64,000 nucleotides of DNA from Carboxylicivirga caseinilyticus (GCA_025499705.1 JAFMVE010000033.1:1-64000), one strand, 5' to 3'; shown: positions 28,299-38,142, counted from the first letter of the stretch. The notes: generated from the letters alone by a model not told the origin. Program-made: numbers and translations.

Positions 28299-28306
28299 TA
28301 GTTTTG
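28299..28306 (+). promoter_or_regulatory. -7 promoter box of the membrane-bound regulator gene
   Basis: TAGTTTTG is an exact TAnnTTTG match 45 bases before the ATG at 28351. It lies 17 bases after the palindrome, so a bound regulator would affect its own transcription. It rules out the GTG at 28306 as a start. Confidence 0.5.
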
Positions 28307-28350
28307 TGAGGATTGTATTTTTTGTTTTCTTTACATTTAAGAAGATCCTA

Positions 28351-29511
28351 ATGATTACAGAACAAGACAAAAAAGAAACGTTAAAACGCATACTTGGTAG
28401 TAAAACATTCTCAAAATCGACTACCACTAATGTTTTATTAAAGTTTCTTGTTGAGAAGTCGATCCAGGATGCAGAAATTACAGCAGCCGATATCGGTCAT
28501 GAGATTTTTGGTGCGCGATATGAACAGGAAAAAAGTGAAGCTACTGTCAGGGTTAATATTTACCATTTACGAAAAAAACTAAAGAGATACTTCGAGGAAG
28601 AAGGACAGAATGATCCTATCGCTATTTTTATTGAAACAGGGCAATATAAAGTAAGTTTTAAAGAGGTAACAAATGGCAAATCTGGCAGAAAGAAGCCTGT
28701 TTTTTCCATTATACTGGCATTCTTCTTTATCCTTTTATTGGCCGTATTATTTTTAATTAGCAGTAAGCCAAAAGATAGAATATGGTCGTCTATTTTTAAG
28801 AACAATTATCAAAATACATTATACTTAAGCCCCATTTATGGCTATTCAGGTCCCGGACCAGGCGGCAGTTTTATCTTTCACAGAGATACACGTATTAATT
28901 CTGACCTCCAACTACAAAAGATGTTGGATTCCCTTAATCTTCCTGAAGATAGTTATGAACCAGCCTGGAATAATTATGTCACATTTGAAGATGCTGCAAC
29001 ACTAAGACATTTCTCTCGATTATTCACATCTCACAGAAAAGATTTTGCAGTTAGAAGAGCTACGGATTTTTTAATAAGTGATATAAAAGACCAAAATATT
29101 ATTTATTTGAGTCCAATGCGTTACCATACGCAGTTCAGAGATGTGTTTAATGAATTCTCAACTAATATAAAGTTGTCGGGTAATATTGCAGACAATGTCT
29201 ATATTAGTTATACTGGTGATGAATCAAAAACTGACTCAACATGGAAGTTGAAATCAGACTCTAGAACCTTTGAACATGCTATTGCGGCTAAATTTAAAGG
29301 TTCTAATAATACCAATCATATTATGTTTTTTGCCGATCATGGATTGGGACTAACTGCCATGGCAGAATTCTTTACCAATGAAGATTCCATTCGATCATTC
29401 TCCGATAAACATCTCAAAGAAACAGAGGAGTTTATTGCCTTATTCTATGTGAGTGGTAAGAATCGAACAAATCTGGATCTTAAGCTTATACTATTGGATG
29501 ACAATAAGTAA
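28351..29511 (+). CDS. ToxR-like membrane-bound winged-helix regulator
   Basis: 386 residues from the ATG supported by the promoter. The N-terminal DNA-binding domain (about 1-100) has the OmpR/ToxR-like end VRVNIYHLRKKLKRYFEEEG and IETGQYKVSF. One transmembrane helix follows (about 116-137, FSIILAFFFILLLAVLFLIS), then about 240 residues outside the membrane of unknown fold (YGYSGPGPGGSF near its start). This layout lets a periplasmic signal act directly on transcription. Being divergent from the DUF1080 operon, it most likely senses a sugar or keto-sugar product and controls that operon. Confidence 0.85.
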   Translation: MITEQDKKETLKRILGSKTFSKSTTTNVLLKFLVEKSIQDAEITAADIGHEIFGARYEQEKSEATVRVNIYHLRKKLKRYFEEEGQNDPIAIFIETGQYKVSFKEVTNGKSGRKKPVFSIILAFFFILLLAVLFLISSKPKDRIWSSIFKNNYQNTLYLSPIYGYSGPGPGGSFIFHRDTRINSDLQLQKMLDSLNLPEDSYEPAWNNYVTFEDAATLRHFSRLFTSHRKDFAVRRATDFLISDIKDQNIIYLSPMRYHTQFRDVFNEFSTNIKLSGNIADNVYISYTGDESKTDSTWKLKSDSRTFEHAIAAKFKGSNNTNHIMFFADHGLGLTAMAEFFTNEDSIRSFSDKHLKETEEFIALFYVSGKNRTNLDLKLILLDDNK

Positions 29512-29607
29512 TCTTTCCTAACTTTTTTAAACTAGCGATAGAAATCTTATTCAATAAACTTTAGATTTATTAACTCATGTAATACCATTAAAACAATTCA
29601 TTTGTTT

Positions 29608-29615
29608 TAATTTTG
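29608..29615 (+). promoter_or_regulatory. -7 promoter box of the MFS exporter gene
   Basis: TAATTTTG is an exact TAnnTTTG match. Initiation near 29622 would give a leader of about 80 bases. No clear -33 box is visible. Confidence 0.35.
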
Positions 29616-29704
29616 TCTTGATTTTATAATCTGTCAGAGTTTTTCTAATTCCAACATTTATTTTAAAATTTAATTAAGCCATTGAAGAAACGGTTGTTTT
29701 TTTA

Positions 29705-30928
29705 ATGATAAACAATTTTTATATGCCTATAAACCGACATTCGAAATACTTTTTGCCATCCATCACTTTATTATTGGCCATGCTTACAGCAATGTCGCCT
29801 CTGGCAATTGACACTTATCTATCATCGATGCCCATTATGGCTGATTACTTTGGTGTTAATATAAGTAAGGTAGAAATTTCATTGACCGTTTATTTTTTAG
29901 GATTCGCCTTGGGTAATTTCTTTGGAGGACCATTATCTGATGCCTTTGGAAGGAAGACTCTTGCTATGACAGGTATTTCGTTATATGGTATAGCTGCTAT
30001 TATTATTCCCTTTTGTTCGTCTATTGAACAGGTTTGGATTTTAAGAGCGATTCAGGCCTTTGGTGGAGGTTTTGCATCGGTAACAGCTATGGTTTTTGTT
30101 CGAGACTGGTTTGAGGGGAAGCAGGTTGCGCGTCTTGCTACAGTAATTGGTATGATAATGATGTTTGCGCCACTTGTTGCTCCAATTATTGGAACAGCTC
30201 TAGGTCAATTAATTGGATGGCATGCTATTTTTTATTTCCTGGCTGTTTTTGCTTTAGTCTTATGGATTCTGTTTGTCATTTTTATGTCTGAATCAAGGGA
30301 GAAGCATTTGATTGAGCGTAGAATAACATGGAAACAGTTTATTGGGAAATATCTGATTTTCTTTCGCTCAAAAAAGGCCGTTCTGTTATTGATTGCCACT
30401 GCTTTTTCAATGTCTGGTATGTTCGTGTTTATTACGAGCTCTTCATTTATGTATCTCGAATATTTTGGTCTCGAACCCAGAGTATTCCCTTTGTTGTTTG
30501 CGGCCAATGTAGCCTTAAATGTTGTTTTGTCGTTTGTAAACAATAGGTTGCTTAAGAAATTTGAACCTCAGAGTATGCTTAAGTTTGGTTTGGTACTTCA
30601 ACTGCTTGCCGGACTAATTATTTTTATTGCAACATTAAATAAAGATGCGAATTTTTCACTTGTATTTGGTGGAGTAGTTTTATATATAGGTAGTTTAGGA
30701 ATGGTTTTTGGGAATGCTACTGCCACGATTTTAAATCTCCTACCAGAAATTAGTGGGTCGGCCAATGCAATGATTGGTGTTACCCGTTTTATTATGAGTT
30801 TTGTTGTTGGATCTATGCCAGCATTGTTTTATAATGGAACACTTCTTCCAATTGGCTCGACCATGCTGGTCTGCAGTATTATTGCTGTGATCTTTTTTTG
30901 GTCTTTCAACAAACAAGTGATAAAATAA
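29705..30928 (+). CDS. MFS multidrug exporter of the Bcr/CflA family
   Basis: 407 residues, 12 predicted transmembrane helices. Family motifs are clear: SPLAIDTYLSSMP in helix 1, the loop motif GPLSDAFGRKT, and RAIQAFGGGFASVTAM in helix 4. It should export drugs or small metabolites by proton antiport at the inner membrane. An ATG six codons in (29723) is an alternative start. It is a single gene. Confidence 0.9.
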   Translation: MINNFYMPINRHSKYFLPSITLLLAMLTAMSPLAIDTYLSSMPIMADYFGVNISKVEISLTVYFLGFALGNFFGGPLSDAFGRKTLAMTGISLYGIAAIIIPFCSSIEQVWILRAIQAFGGGFASVTAMVFVRDWFEGKQVARLATVIGMIMMFAPLVAPIIGTALGQLIGWHAIFYFLAVFALVLWILFVIFMSESREKHLIERRITWKQFIGKYLIFFRSKKAVLLLIATAFSMSGMFVFITSSSFMYLEYFGLEPRVFPLLFAANVALNVVLSFVNNRLLKKFEPQSMLKFGLVLQLLAGLIIFIATLNKDANFSLVFGGVVLYIGSLGMVFGNATATILNLLPEISGSANAMIGVTRFIMSFVVGSMPALFYNGTLLPIGSTMLVCSIIAVIFFWSFNKQVIK

Positions 30929-31151
30929 TGCAATTAGGATTAGAATTTAAAGGTTGGTTTTTTTAAGAAATTATTTAATAGTGAAATGGAAAATGTTCTA
31001 TACCAATCATTGATAATTGGTATAGAATACAAATTACCAGAATTATCTATTTCTTAGTTTTTTTCAATATATCTTCTACTGCTCATTATCAAATCTGGAA
31101 GTCTTTTTATACCTCTTTTATTGGGTCTAAATGTTTTTTGATAGATATTTT

Positions 31152-31802
31152 CTAAAAGTATTTACCAAACACTTCCAAAAAAGGATCCCGGCCTACTACA
31201 GTATAATAGAACAATGCACCTAACCATCCGTGAAAAATGCCCAACACATAAATATTTCGTTGCTTAAGATAAATGTAGCCGTAAAATAATGCGAGAAAAA
31301 ATGTGCCGGTCACTAACCACCAAAATGGATAATGGAATAATCCGAATAATATTGCTGTAAGAATAATATTTATAAATGCAGGAATTTTATATGTCTTCAT
31401 TGATTGTAGATTGCCTGCAATAATTCCAATGACTAAAAACTGCTGAACAATACCCCACATGGGATATAAAATCAGGATGGGCAGCAGGTGCCATGTAAAA
31501 TTAAGTGTGTTTTGGTACCAACCTATTAATGTAAATAGTATAATGGCTATAACTCCAAATGGTGTCACCATGCCTGTTACTTTCCAAAAATTATCAGTCC
31601 GAAAGCCCCACATGTGTAAAGCTTCTTTATCTTTTTTTTGAATAAATACTACATATAATACCCAAAAAGTAATTGCACAAACAATAAAAAGTAAGCGCCA
31701 ATTAAGATAATCCATAAACAAAAATTTTCCTGCTCCGGTCAAAAGAACTAACCCTATTTCAATAAGTAGTTTTTTATTCGTTTGTTCTTTAGGGTTTTTC
31801 AT
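31152..31802 (-). CDS. CPBP-family membrane protein lacking the protease glutamates
   Basis: 216 residues with about seven transmembrane helices. The last third follows the CPBP (Abi/Rce1-like) pattern: FGLFHYPFWWL in place of motif 2 and FHGWLGALF in place of motif 3. The EExxxR motif expected in GIVQQFLVIG is absent, with QQ replacing the two metal-linked glutamates, so proteolysis is doubtful. It could be a non-catalytic relative with a binding role. It is a single gene. Confidence 0.7.
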   Translation of the reverse strand: MKNPKEQTNKKLLIEIGLVLLTGAGKFLFMDYLNWRLLFIVCAITFWVLYVVFIQKKDKEALHMWGFRTDNFWKVTGMVTPFGVIAIILFTLIGWYQNTLNFTWHLLPILILYPMWGIVQQFLVIGIIAGNLQSMKTYKIPAFINIILTAILFGLFHYPFWWLVTGTFFLALFYGYIYLKQRNIYVLGIFHGWLGALFYYTVVGRDPFLEVFGKYF

Positions 31803-32006
31803 ATCTAATTAATAGTAACTATTTACAAAGTTGAAATATAATAATAAACAAAAAGATAAGTCATTTATATTAATCAACTCATATTATTGGAACTTTTGAG
31901 TTGATTTCTTTGATATTTCTTTGCTTCAATTGAAATAAATGTATAGCAAAATAATAATATTTTGTTTATCTTGATGGTGTATTTTTAATTCCAAACCTAA
32001 TAAACT

Positions 32007-32648
32007 ATGAATAAGTTAATTTTACTTTTAGCACTTTTCTTTAGTGTTATTACTATAAATTTACAAGCCCAACAAAGGTGGGCGATAAGAGGAAGTTTTT
32101 GAACCGCCAGTGGAATTAATGCGGTTGACGGATATTTCTATTCTTTTGATATTGGTATCCCACTTTTTAAATCATTGGAGATTGCACCTACTTTTAGCTT
32201 TGTTTCAACTATTCCTTCGAATAATATTGAGAATAGTTGGAATGCAAGAAATAATAGTACCCTAAGTTCTTTTGATGGTAGTATAGATCAAACAAATTAT
32301 GGAGGTGATTTAATGGGCTCTGCAAGTTTGTTGTTATTGTTTAAACCCTTTGAATTATTTAATAATCCAAATCTTGCAAAGCATGAATTAGCTATTGGTA
32401 CAGGTATTGGATTTAAAAGTTATTCTACAACACGTTCAGTTTATAGTCTTAATGGTGAAGTTGAACTTATAGAATTTGGAAATCAAACAAATCAATCAAT
32501 TGAACCCTATTACGGGAAGATCTTTTATAATTACCATTTCTCCGATCAATTCTTTGCCGGACTCGTTGCTGGTTTGGATGGTTATGATGCAGAAGCAACA
32601 GCACTATTTGGTTTTCAAATAGGGTTTAATTTTTCGGCCCATAAATAG
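32007..32648 (+). pseudogene. Outer-membrane barrel protein gene broken by an in-frame TGA
   Basis: Reading from the ATG at 32007 gives a good signal peptide (NKLILLLALFFSVITINLQAQ) followed by RWAIRGSF. Then a TGA stop (32100-32102) falls at codon 32, after which the same frame continues for 181 codons of barrel-like beta-strands (GIGFKSYSTTRSVYS, FQIGFNFSAHK). A glycine codon GGA changed to TGA would explain it, since RGSFGTASG reads naturally. The product would be a 213-residue porin-like barrel. The stop could be a real mutation, a strain polymorphism or a base error. No other frame carries the sense. Confidence 0.75.
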
Positions 32649-32828
32649 CTTTGGAATAGGAGATTATGTTATTTTTGTTCTGAATTACGTCAACGTACTA
32701 AAACACATATGCGTTAAAAAATAATTATTCTTTTACACTTGACGATTATTCATTAATTTATAAAATCGATTTCAGGAATGAATACCTGTTCTTATTGAGC
32801 CGTAATAAATCTATTTTTATTTTTTTAG

Positions 32829-33179
32829 ATGCCACAAAGAATATTTAAGCACCCTTTAATAGATAATGGTGGCGAAGACAAGAAAGAAGAAAAGTTTAAC
32901 GAAAAAAAATATTCAATTTCAGAGATAATAGTAGGACTGGTTTCTGTTATTTTATCAGTTAACTCAATCTTTTGTTTTTGGTTTTTCTATCGTTTAGATG
33001 ATGATTTTAATCCGTTAGGAATTTTTGCCTTCCTTCTTATTGTTATACTTTATGTTATAGGATTTTTTGTCAGTGGATTGTTATTATGGTATAGTTATGC
33101 TGAAAAACTTAAGACTAAATTATTCACTTTGACAAATCTTTTAGTTTATTTTGGGACTTTCATTTTTAGCTTGCTCTAG
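32829..33179 (+). CDS. Small hypothetical membrane protein
   Basis: 116 residues with an acidic and basic N-terminal segment (DNGGEDKKEEKFNEKKY) and three hydrophobic helices (about 32-52, 60-85, 97-115). No family is recognised. It lies alone between the broken barrel gene and the CocE-type hydrolase, and its AT-rich codon use matches the local background. Confidence 0.6.
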   Translation: MPQRIFKHPLIDNGGEDKKEEKFNEKKYSISEIIVGLVSVILSVNSIFCFWFFYRLDDDFNPLGIFAFLLIVILYVIGFFVSGLLLWYSYAEKLKTKLFTLTNLLVYFGTFIFSLL

Positions 33180-33261
33180 AAAAAATATACTAATTACTAT
33201 ATCTTACGTATATCTTATTTGAAATAAGTTCGTAGAGCATCTTGTAGATTAAATAAATGAT

Positions 33262-35211
33262 ATGAATCAAATACCGAAACTAATAGTTAAGTACATTATT
33301 ATAAGTCATAATACCCGTTCTGTGGATGCAGTTAAAAATAGTATACTGAGGATAATATTGCTGTTTGGTATTTTTATAGGACATGTAAATATAACTGAGG
33401 GTAGCAATCACGATACAGATTATTTGCTTGAAAATTATACCAAATTAGAAGTAGAAATTCCCATGCGCGATGGGGTTAAATTGTTTACAGTCATTTATAC
33501 CCCTAAGGATAACTCGGAGAGCTATCCTATATTATACAACCGTACTCCATATAATGTAGCACCCTATGGTGAGGATTATGGATTTAATTTCAGAAGGGGT
33601 TTGTTTCCTGAGTTTCTTCGTGAGAAATTCATTTTTGTATTTCAAGACGTTAGAGGTCGATTTATGTCGGAAGGTACTTACCAACATATGGCTCCTTTTA
33701 TTGCGAATAAAAACTCAAATAGTGATGTGGATGAGAGTTCAGATGCTTATGATACTATCGACTGGTTGATTAAAAACTTGGAAAACAATAATGGTCGAGC
33801 CGGAATGTGGGGGATTTCATATCCGGGTTATTATACTTCATGTGCAGCTATTGATGCTCATCCTGCTTTAAAATGTGTATCACCCCAGGCACCTATTTCA
33901 GATTGGTTCTACGATGATCCACATCATCATGGTGCTTTCTTTTTATTAAACATGGGATTTTTTGCTGCAATGGATATTCCCCGGCAAAGTCCATATCAAG
34001 ACTGGCTTGAACCCTATGACTGGAAGAATCCTGATGGATATGACTTTTTCATGAAGCTTGGACCATTGTCAAATGTAAAAAAATACTTTTTTGGCGATAG
34101 CATTGCCTTCTGGAATGAATTGGCTAAGCATCCAAATTACGATCAATTCTGGCAAGACAGAAATATTCTTCCTCATCTGAAAGATATTAAACCTGCTGTT
34201 TTGGTTGTTGGTGGATGGTATGATGCAGAAGACCTTTATGGTACTTTTAAAACTTACAGATCCATTGAGAAAAATTCACCAAATGGAAACAACCGTTTGG
34301 TAATCGGTCCATGGATTCATGGTGGATGGGCTCGCACAGATGGCGATTATTTGGGAAATGTTTCTTTCGAGGAAAAAACATCGTTGTATTATCGTCACCA
34401 GATTGAACTACCGTTTTTTAAGTATTATCTCAAGGATGAAGGTAGTTTGGATGTGGCTGAAGGGACACTGTTTATGACTGGTAAAAACGAATGGAGAGAG
34501 TTCGATCAATGGCCGCCAAAAGATGTGGAGTCAAAAAAACTCTTTTTTCATGAGGAGGGCAAACTGTCGTTTTCAGCTGTTAAATCAACAGAACAACCTT
34601 TTGATGAATTCGTTAGCGACCCTTCAAAGCCTGTTCCATATACCGAAGAGACTGCATTTGGTATGACCAAAGAATACATGACTGATGATCAGCGTTTTGC
34701 TGCCCGTCGACCTGATGTACTGGTTTTTGAAACGGATGTACTGGATGAGGAGGTGATTTTAGCGGGACCATTAATGGCTCGTTTAAAAGTATCTACAACC
34801 GGAACCGATGCCGATTGGGTAGTGAAATTAATTGATGTTTATCCATCCGATGCGGAGGATAATGCACACACCAGACCAGGATTAAAAATGGCCGGATATC
34901 AACAAATGGTTCGCAGCGAAGTAATCCGTGGTCGTTTCCGTAATAGTTATGAACACCCTGAGCCTTTTAAGCCGGGTAAAGTAGAAGATATTAATCTGGA
35001 GTTGCAGGATGTATTACATTGCTTTAAAAAAGGGCATAAGATAATGATTCAGGTTCAAAGTACCTGGTTTCCTTTAGTTGACCGAAATCCGCAGAAATAT
35101 GTGGATAATATATTTGAGGCCTTGCCTGACGATTTTATAAAAGCGACGCATAAGGTCTATCACTCAACAAAAAACCAATCTTTTATTGAAGTTAACCTGC
35201 TGAAGGAATAG
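33262..35211 (+). CDS. CocE/NonD-family alpha/beta hydrolase (X-Pro dipeptidyl-peptidase-like)
   Basis: 649 residues. After an N-terminal hydrophobic segment (about 28-42), probably a signal or anchor, comes the hydrolase domain: VEIPMRDGVKL and FQDVRGRFMSEGTY, nucleophile Ser186 in GISYPG, acid Asp321 in GWYDAEDLYG, and His353 in WIHGGW. The C-terminal X-Pro jelly-roll domain begins near residue 430. Family members cleave acyl esters or N-terminal Xaa-Pro dipeptides, or act on beta-lactams or cocaine-like esters. The substrate here is unknown, with a secreted peptidase or acylase most likely. Confidence 0.88.
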   Translation: MNQIPKLIVKYIIISHNTRSVDAVKNSILRIILLFGIFIGHVNITEGSNHDTDYLLENYTKLEVEIPMRDGVKLFTVIYTPKDNSESYPILYNRTPYNVAPYGEDYGFNFRRGLFPEFLREKFIFVFQDVRGRFMSEGTYQHMAPFIANKNSNSDVDESSDAYDTIDWLIKNLENNNGRAGMWGISYPGYYTSCAAIDAHPALKCVSPQAPISDWFYDDPHHHGAFFLLNMGFFAAMDIPRQSPYQDWLEPYDWKNPDGYDFFMKLGPLSNVKKYFFGDSIAFWNELAKHPNYDQFWQDRNILPHLKDIKPAVLVVGGWYDAEDLYGTFKTYRSIEKNSPNGNNRLVIGPWIHGGWARTDGDYLGNVSFEEKTSLYYRHQIELPFFKYYLKDEGSLDVAEGTLFMTGKNEWREFDQWPPKDVESKKLFFHEEGKLSFSAVKSTEQPFDEFVSDPSKPVPYTEETAFGMTKEYMTDDQRFAARRPDVLVFETDVLDEEVILAGPLMARLKVSTTGTDADWVVKLIDVYPSDAEDNAHTRPGLKMAGYQQMVRSEVIRGRFRNSYEHPEPFKPGKVEDINLELQDVLHCFKKGHKIMIQVQSTWFPLVDRNPQKYVDNIFEALPDDFIKATHKVYHSTKNQSFIEVNLLKE

Positions 35212-35258
35212 TGCTTAACTTCTTATTAATTAAATTGTGGTGAATTAGTAAACCAATA

Positions 35259-35281
35259 AAAAATCCCGACTAAGTCGGGAT
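35259..35281 (-). terminator. Terminator overlapping the gpsA stop codon
   Basis: AATCCCGACT pairs with AGTCGGGATT, and a run of T follows on the minus strand. The upstream CocE gene on the plus strand may also use it. Confidence 0.8.
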
Positions 35282-36291
35282 TATCTTAAATGTTCTGTCA
35301 GCAACCTAACTTCAATGGCTGGTGATATTTTCTCGTAGATAATATTGTAAACTGCTTCACAAATTGGCATGTTTACTTTGTATTTATCATTGATCTCCTT
35401 AATACTTTTAACTGCATAATATCCCTCGGCTATCATCAGCATCTCCATTTGTGCATATTTCACCGAGTATCCTTTACCTACCATGGTACCAAACATCCGG
35501 TTTCGACTGAATTGCGAATAGGCTGTTACCAGCAGGTCACCAAGATAAGCCGAGCTCTTGATATCACGTGTTATCGGATGTACTGTATCTACAAATCTTT
35601 TTATTTCCTGTATTCCATTGGATATTAAAACTGCCTGGAAGTTATCACCATATCCTAATCCGTGACAAATACCGGAAGCAACAGCCATTATGTTTTTCAG
35701 AACAGCTGAATACTCAGTCCCATAAATATCATCCGTTACAGATGTCATGATATAGGAACAATCGAGGAATGAGGCAAATTTTCGCCCAAGTTTAATATCC
35801 TGACAAGCAATCGTAAGATAAGACAAACGTTCCAGTGCAACCTCTTCAGCATGACAAGGTCCGCTGATAACTCCAATAGAGTCGGTTGGTACGTTGTAAA
35901 ATTTATGCAGGTACTGTCCGATAATCAAGTTTACCTGGGGAACCAAACCCTTAATAGCCGATACAATGAATTTATCATTCAATGGCTCAGTAAGATCGGA
36001 AAGTGCTGATTTTATAAACGCTGAAGGAACAGCTAGTATGATTATATCTGATCTTTTTACAATTTCATTGATGTCGTCAGAGAAGAAAATATTCTCTGTT
36101 TCAAACATCACACTTGAAAGGTAATTAGGGTTGTGTTTTTTCTTTTTGAATTCGGTAATGTGTATTGGGTTACGGAAGTACCAGTTGATAGAAGGAACAT
36201 TGTTCAACAACATCTTTGCTATGGCTGTAGCCCAGCTGCCGCTACCAATTATTCCTACCGTTGATGTTTCATCCATATGCATTTGGTTCAT
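35281..36291 (-). CDS. gpsA: NAD(P)-dependent glycerol-3-phosphate dehydrogenase
   Basis: 336 residues. It makes sn-glycerol 3-phosphate from dihydroxyacetone phosphate for phospholipid synthesis, in the cytoplasm. Motifs are the Rossmann GIIGSGSWATAIAKML at the N-terminus, VSAIKGL with the catalytic lysine, SGPCHAEEVA, and the NAD-domain end SSAYLGDLLVTAYS with the RNRMFG sequence. It follows lysS on the same strand with a terminator in between. Internal ATGs at codons 4 and 6 are possible alternative starts. Confidence 0.94.
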   Translation of the reverse strand: MNQMHMDETSTVGIIGSGSWATAIAKMLLNNVPSINWYFRNPIHITEFKKKKHNPNYLSSVMFETENIFFSDDINEIVKRSDIIILAVPSAFIKSALSDLTEPLNDKFIVSAIKGLVPQVNLIIGQYLHKFYNVPTDSIGVISGPCHAEEVALERLSYLTIACQDIKLGRKFASFLDCSYIMTSVTDDIYGTEYSAVLKNIMAVASGICHGLGYGDNFQAVLISNGIQEIKRFVDTVHPITRDIKSSAYLGDLLVTAYSQFSRNRMFGTMVGKGYSVKYAQMEMLMIAEGYYAVKSIKEINDKYKVNMPICEAVYNIIYEKISPAIEVRLLTEHLR

Positions 36292-36306
36292 TTTAAACCA
36301 TTAAAA

Positions 36307-36342
36307 TAAAACAAAAAAGGCAAGAATGCCTCTTTTGTTTTA
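36307..36342 (-). terminator. Terminator after lysS
   Basis: AAAACAAAA-AGGCA pairs with TGCCT-TTTTGTTTT across AGAA, and a T-rich stretch follows on the minus strand. Confidence 0.75.
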
Positions 36343-36360
36343 TTAAATATCTCTTAAAGT

Positions 36361-38082
36361 TTAAGCTAACCAGTTTATAACGTCGTCCTGTGAAGGATTG
36401 GTTAAGCCTAATTTATGCTTTTTGTTCAGTCCGCAGATGTCCTGAAATAGTTTTCCAGGCTTTACTTCTTTCAACGCACTAACTTTGTTGAATCCTGCTT
36501 TTCTGATAACAGATACCCATTCTTCAGGAATACCCAAAGCAGTAAATTTGTCATCAGTATCTATTTGAGGTTTTTTCTCAGGACGCATTTGTGGGAAGAA
36601 TAATACATCCTGAATTGATTCTTCGCCTGTCATAAACATGGTTAAACGGTCGATACCGATACCCATACCCGAAGTAGGAGGCATACCATATTCCAAAGCA
36701 CGTACAAAATCGTGATCGATAAACATGGCTTCATCATCACCTTTTTCCGACAGTCGTAATTGTTCCTGGAAGCGTCCCAACTGGTCGATTGGATCATTTA
36801 ACTCGGTGTAAGCATTACAAAGCTCTTTACCATTAACCATCAATTCAAAACGCTCTGTTAATTCTGGATTATCACGGTGTTTCTTACACAAGGGTGACAT
36901 CTCAACCGGATAATCAGTAATAAATGTAGGCTGGATCATATGACCTTCACATTTCTCACCAAAAATCTCATCAATCAACTTACCTTTCCCAAAGGTATCG
37001 TCAATTTCGATTTCCAAATCGGAACAAACAGCACGAAGCTGTTCTTCATTCATGCCCGTGATATCGATGCCTGTATATTCTTTAATGGCGTCAATCATAC
37101 TCAAACGACGATAAGGAGCTTTGAAATCAATCTCTTTATCACCGATCTTAACTTTCGTGGTACCGTGTAAAGCCATGGCTACTTTTTCCAACATGGTTTC
37201 GGTAAATTCCATCATCCAGTTGTAATCCTTGTAAGCCACGTAAATTTCCATTACAGTAAACTCAGGGTTGTGTGTACGGTCCATTCCTTCGTTACGGAAA
37301 TCCTTGGCAAACTCGTAAACACCTTCAAATCCACCAACGATTAATCGCTTAAGATAAAGCTCATTGGCAATACGCAAATACAATGGAATATCCAATGCAT
37401 TGTGATGCGTGATAAACGGACGTGCAGAAGCACCACCCGGAATGGATTGCAGGATTGGTGTCTCAACTTCAAGATAACCCATCTCGTCGAACATCTGACG
37501 CATGGTTTTGATAATGGTTGCACGCTTTTTAAAGACGTCTTTTACCGCCGGATTCACAATTAAATCAACGTAACGCTGACGATAACGCTGTTCAGGATCG
37601 GTGAAAGAATCATAGGATTTACCATCTTTTTCTTTAACAATCGGAAGAGGTTTTAACGATTTGCTTAAGATGGTCATTTCTTTGACATGAACGGTGGTTT
37701 CACCCATTTGAGTGTTAAACACAAAACCTTTCACACCAATGATATCGCCGATATCTAAATATTTTTTGAATACTATATTGTAAAGTTCTTTGTCTTCACC
37801 CGGACATAAATCGTCGCGATTAAGGTAGATCTGAATACGTCCTTCTGAATCCTGCAACTCAACAAACGAGGCTTTACCCATAATACGACGACTCATGATT
37901 CGACCTGCAATACAAACCTCCTTAAGGTTTTCTTTTTCAGGATCGAATTCCTGTTTTATTTCACTTGAAAAGTGAGTGGTTTTATATTGTTCGGCGGGAT
38001 ATGCGTTAATACCCAACTTGTTCAGTTCTTGCAAGCTATTGCGTCTGATAATTTCCTGTTCGCTCAGTTCCAACGTACTCAT
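36361..38082 (-). CDS. lysS: Lysyl-tRNA synthetase, class II
   Basis: 573 residues from the ATG beginning [15 protein letters not shown]; a longer reading from a TTG at 38211 lies upstream of the promoter and is rejected. It charges tRNA-Lys. The N-terminal OB-fold anticodon domain (about 55-165, [23 protein letters not shown]) is followed by the class II core: motif 1 near [18 protein letters not shown], motif 2 [14 protein letters not shown], motif 3 GMGIGIDRL. The C-terminus continues about 75 residues beyond motif 3 ([29 protein letters not shown]), an extension often seen in Bacteroidota LysS. The leader has two strong hairpins. Confidence 0.96.
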   Translation of the reverse strand: MSTLELSEQEIIRRNSLQELNKLGINAYPAEQYKTTHFSSEIKQEFDPEKENLKEVCIAGRIMSRRIMGKASFVELQDSEGRIQIYLNRDDLCPGEDKELYNIVFKKYLDIGDIIGVKGFVFNTQMGETTVHVKEMTILSKSLKPLPIVKEKDGKSYDSFTDPEQRYRQRYVDLIVNPAVKDVFKKRATIIKTMRQMFDEMGYLEVETPILQSIPGGASARPFITHHNALDIPLYLRIANELYLKRLIVGGFEGVYEFAKDFRNEGMDRTHNPEFTVMEIYVAYKDYNWMMEFTETMLEKVAMALHGTTKVKIGDKEIDFKAPYRRLSMIDAIKEYTGIDITGMNEEQLRAVCSDLEIEIDDTFGKGKLIDEIFGEKCEGHMIQPTFITDYPVEMSPLCKKHRDNPELTERFELMVNGKELCNAYTELNDPIDQLGRFQEQLRLSEKGDDEAMFIDHDFVRALEYGMPPTSGMGIGIDRLTMFMTGEESIQDVLFFPQMRPEKKPQIDTDDKFTALGIPEEWVSVIRKAGFNKVSALKEVKPGKLFQDICGLNKKHKLGLTNPSQDDVINWLA

Positions 38083-38113
38083 TCTGCTTATGAATTTTTC
38101 TGAATTACATAAA

Positions 38114-38133
38114 AGCAACTTTAAAAAGTTGCT
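38114..38133 (-). other. Second leader hairpin of lysS
   Basis: Perfect inverted repeat AGCAACTTT and AAAGTTGCT with two bases between, effectively an 8-bp stem with a 4-base loop. It lies 32-51 bases before the lysS ATG within the predicted leader. Confidence 0.55.
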
Positions 38134-38142
38134 ATCATTTTC

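Noticed and set aside
28306-28350. Longer start of the ToxR-like regulator at a GTG
   Set aside because: The GTG is the last base of the -7 box and its neighbours, and the 15 added residues are not regulator-like.
32100-32102. TGA read as selenocysteine
   Set aside because: The protein is a barrel, not a redox enzyme. No SECIS-like hairpin or selenocysteine genes are nearby, and a GGA-to-TGA change explains it simply.
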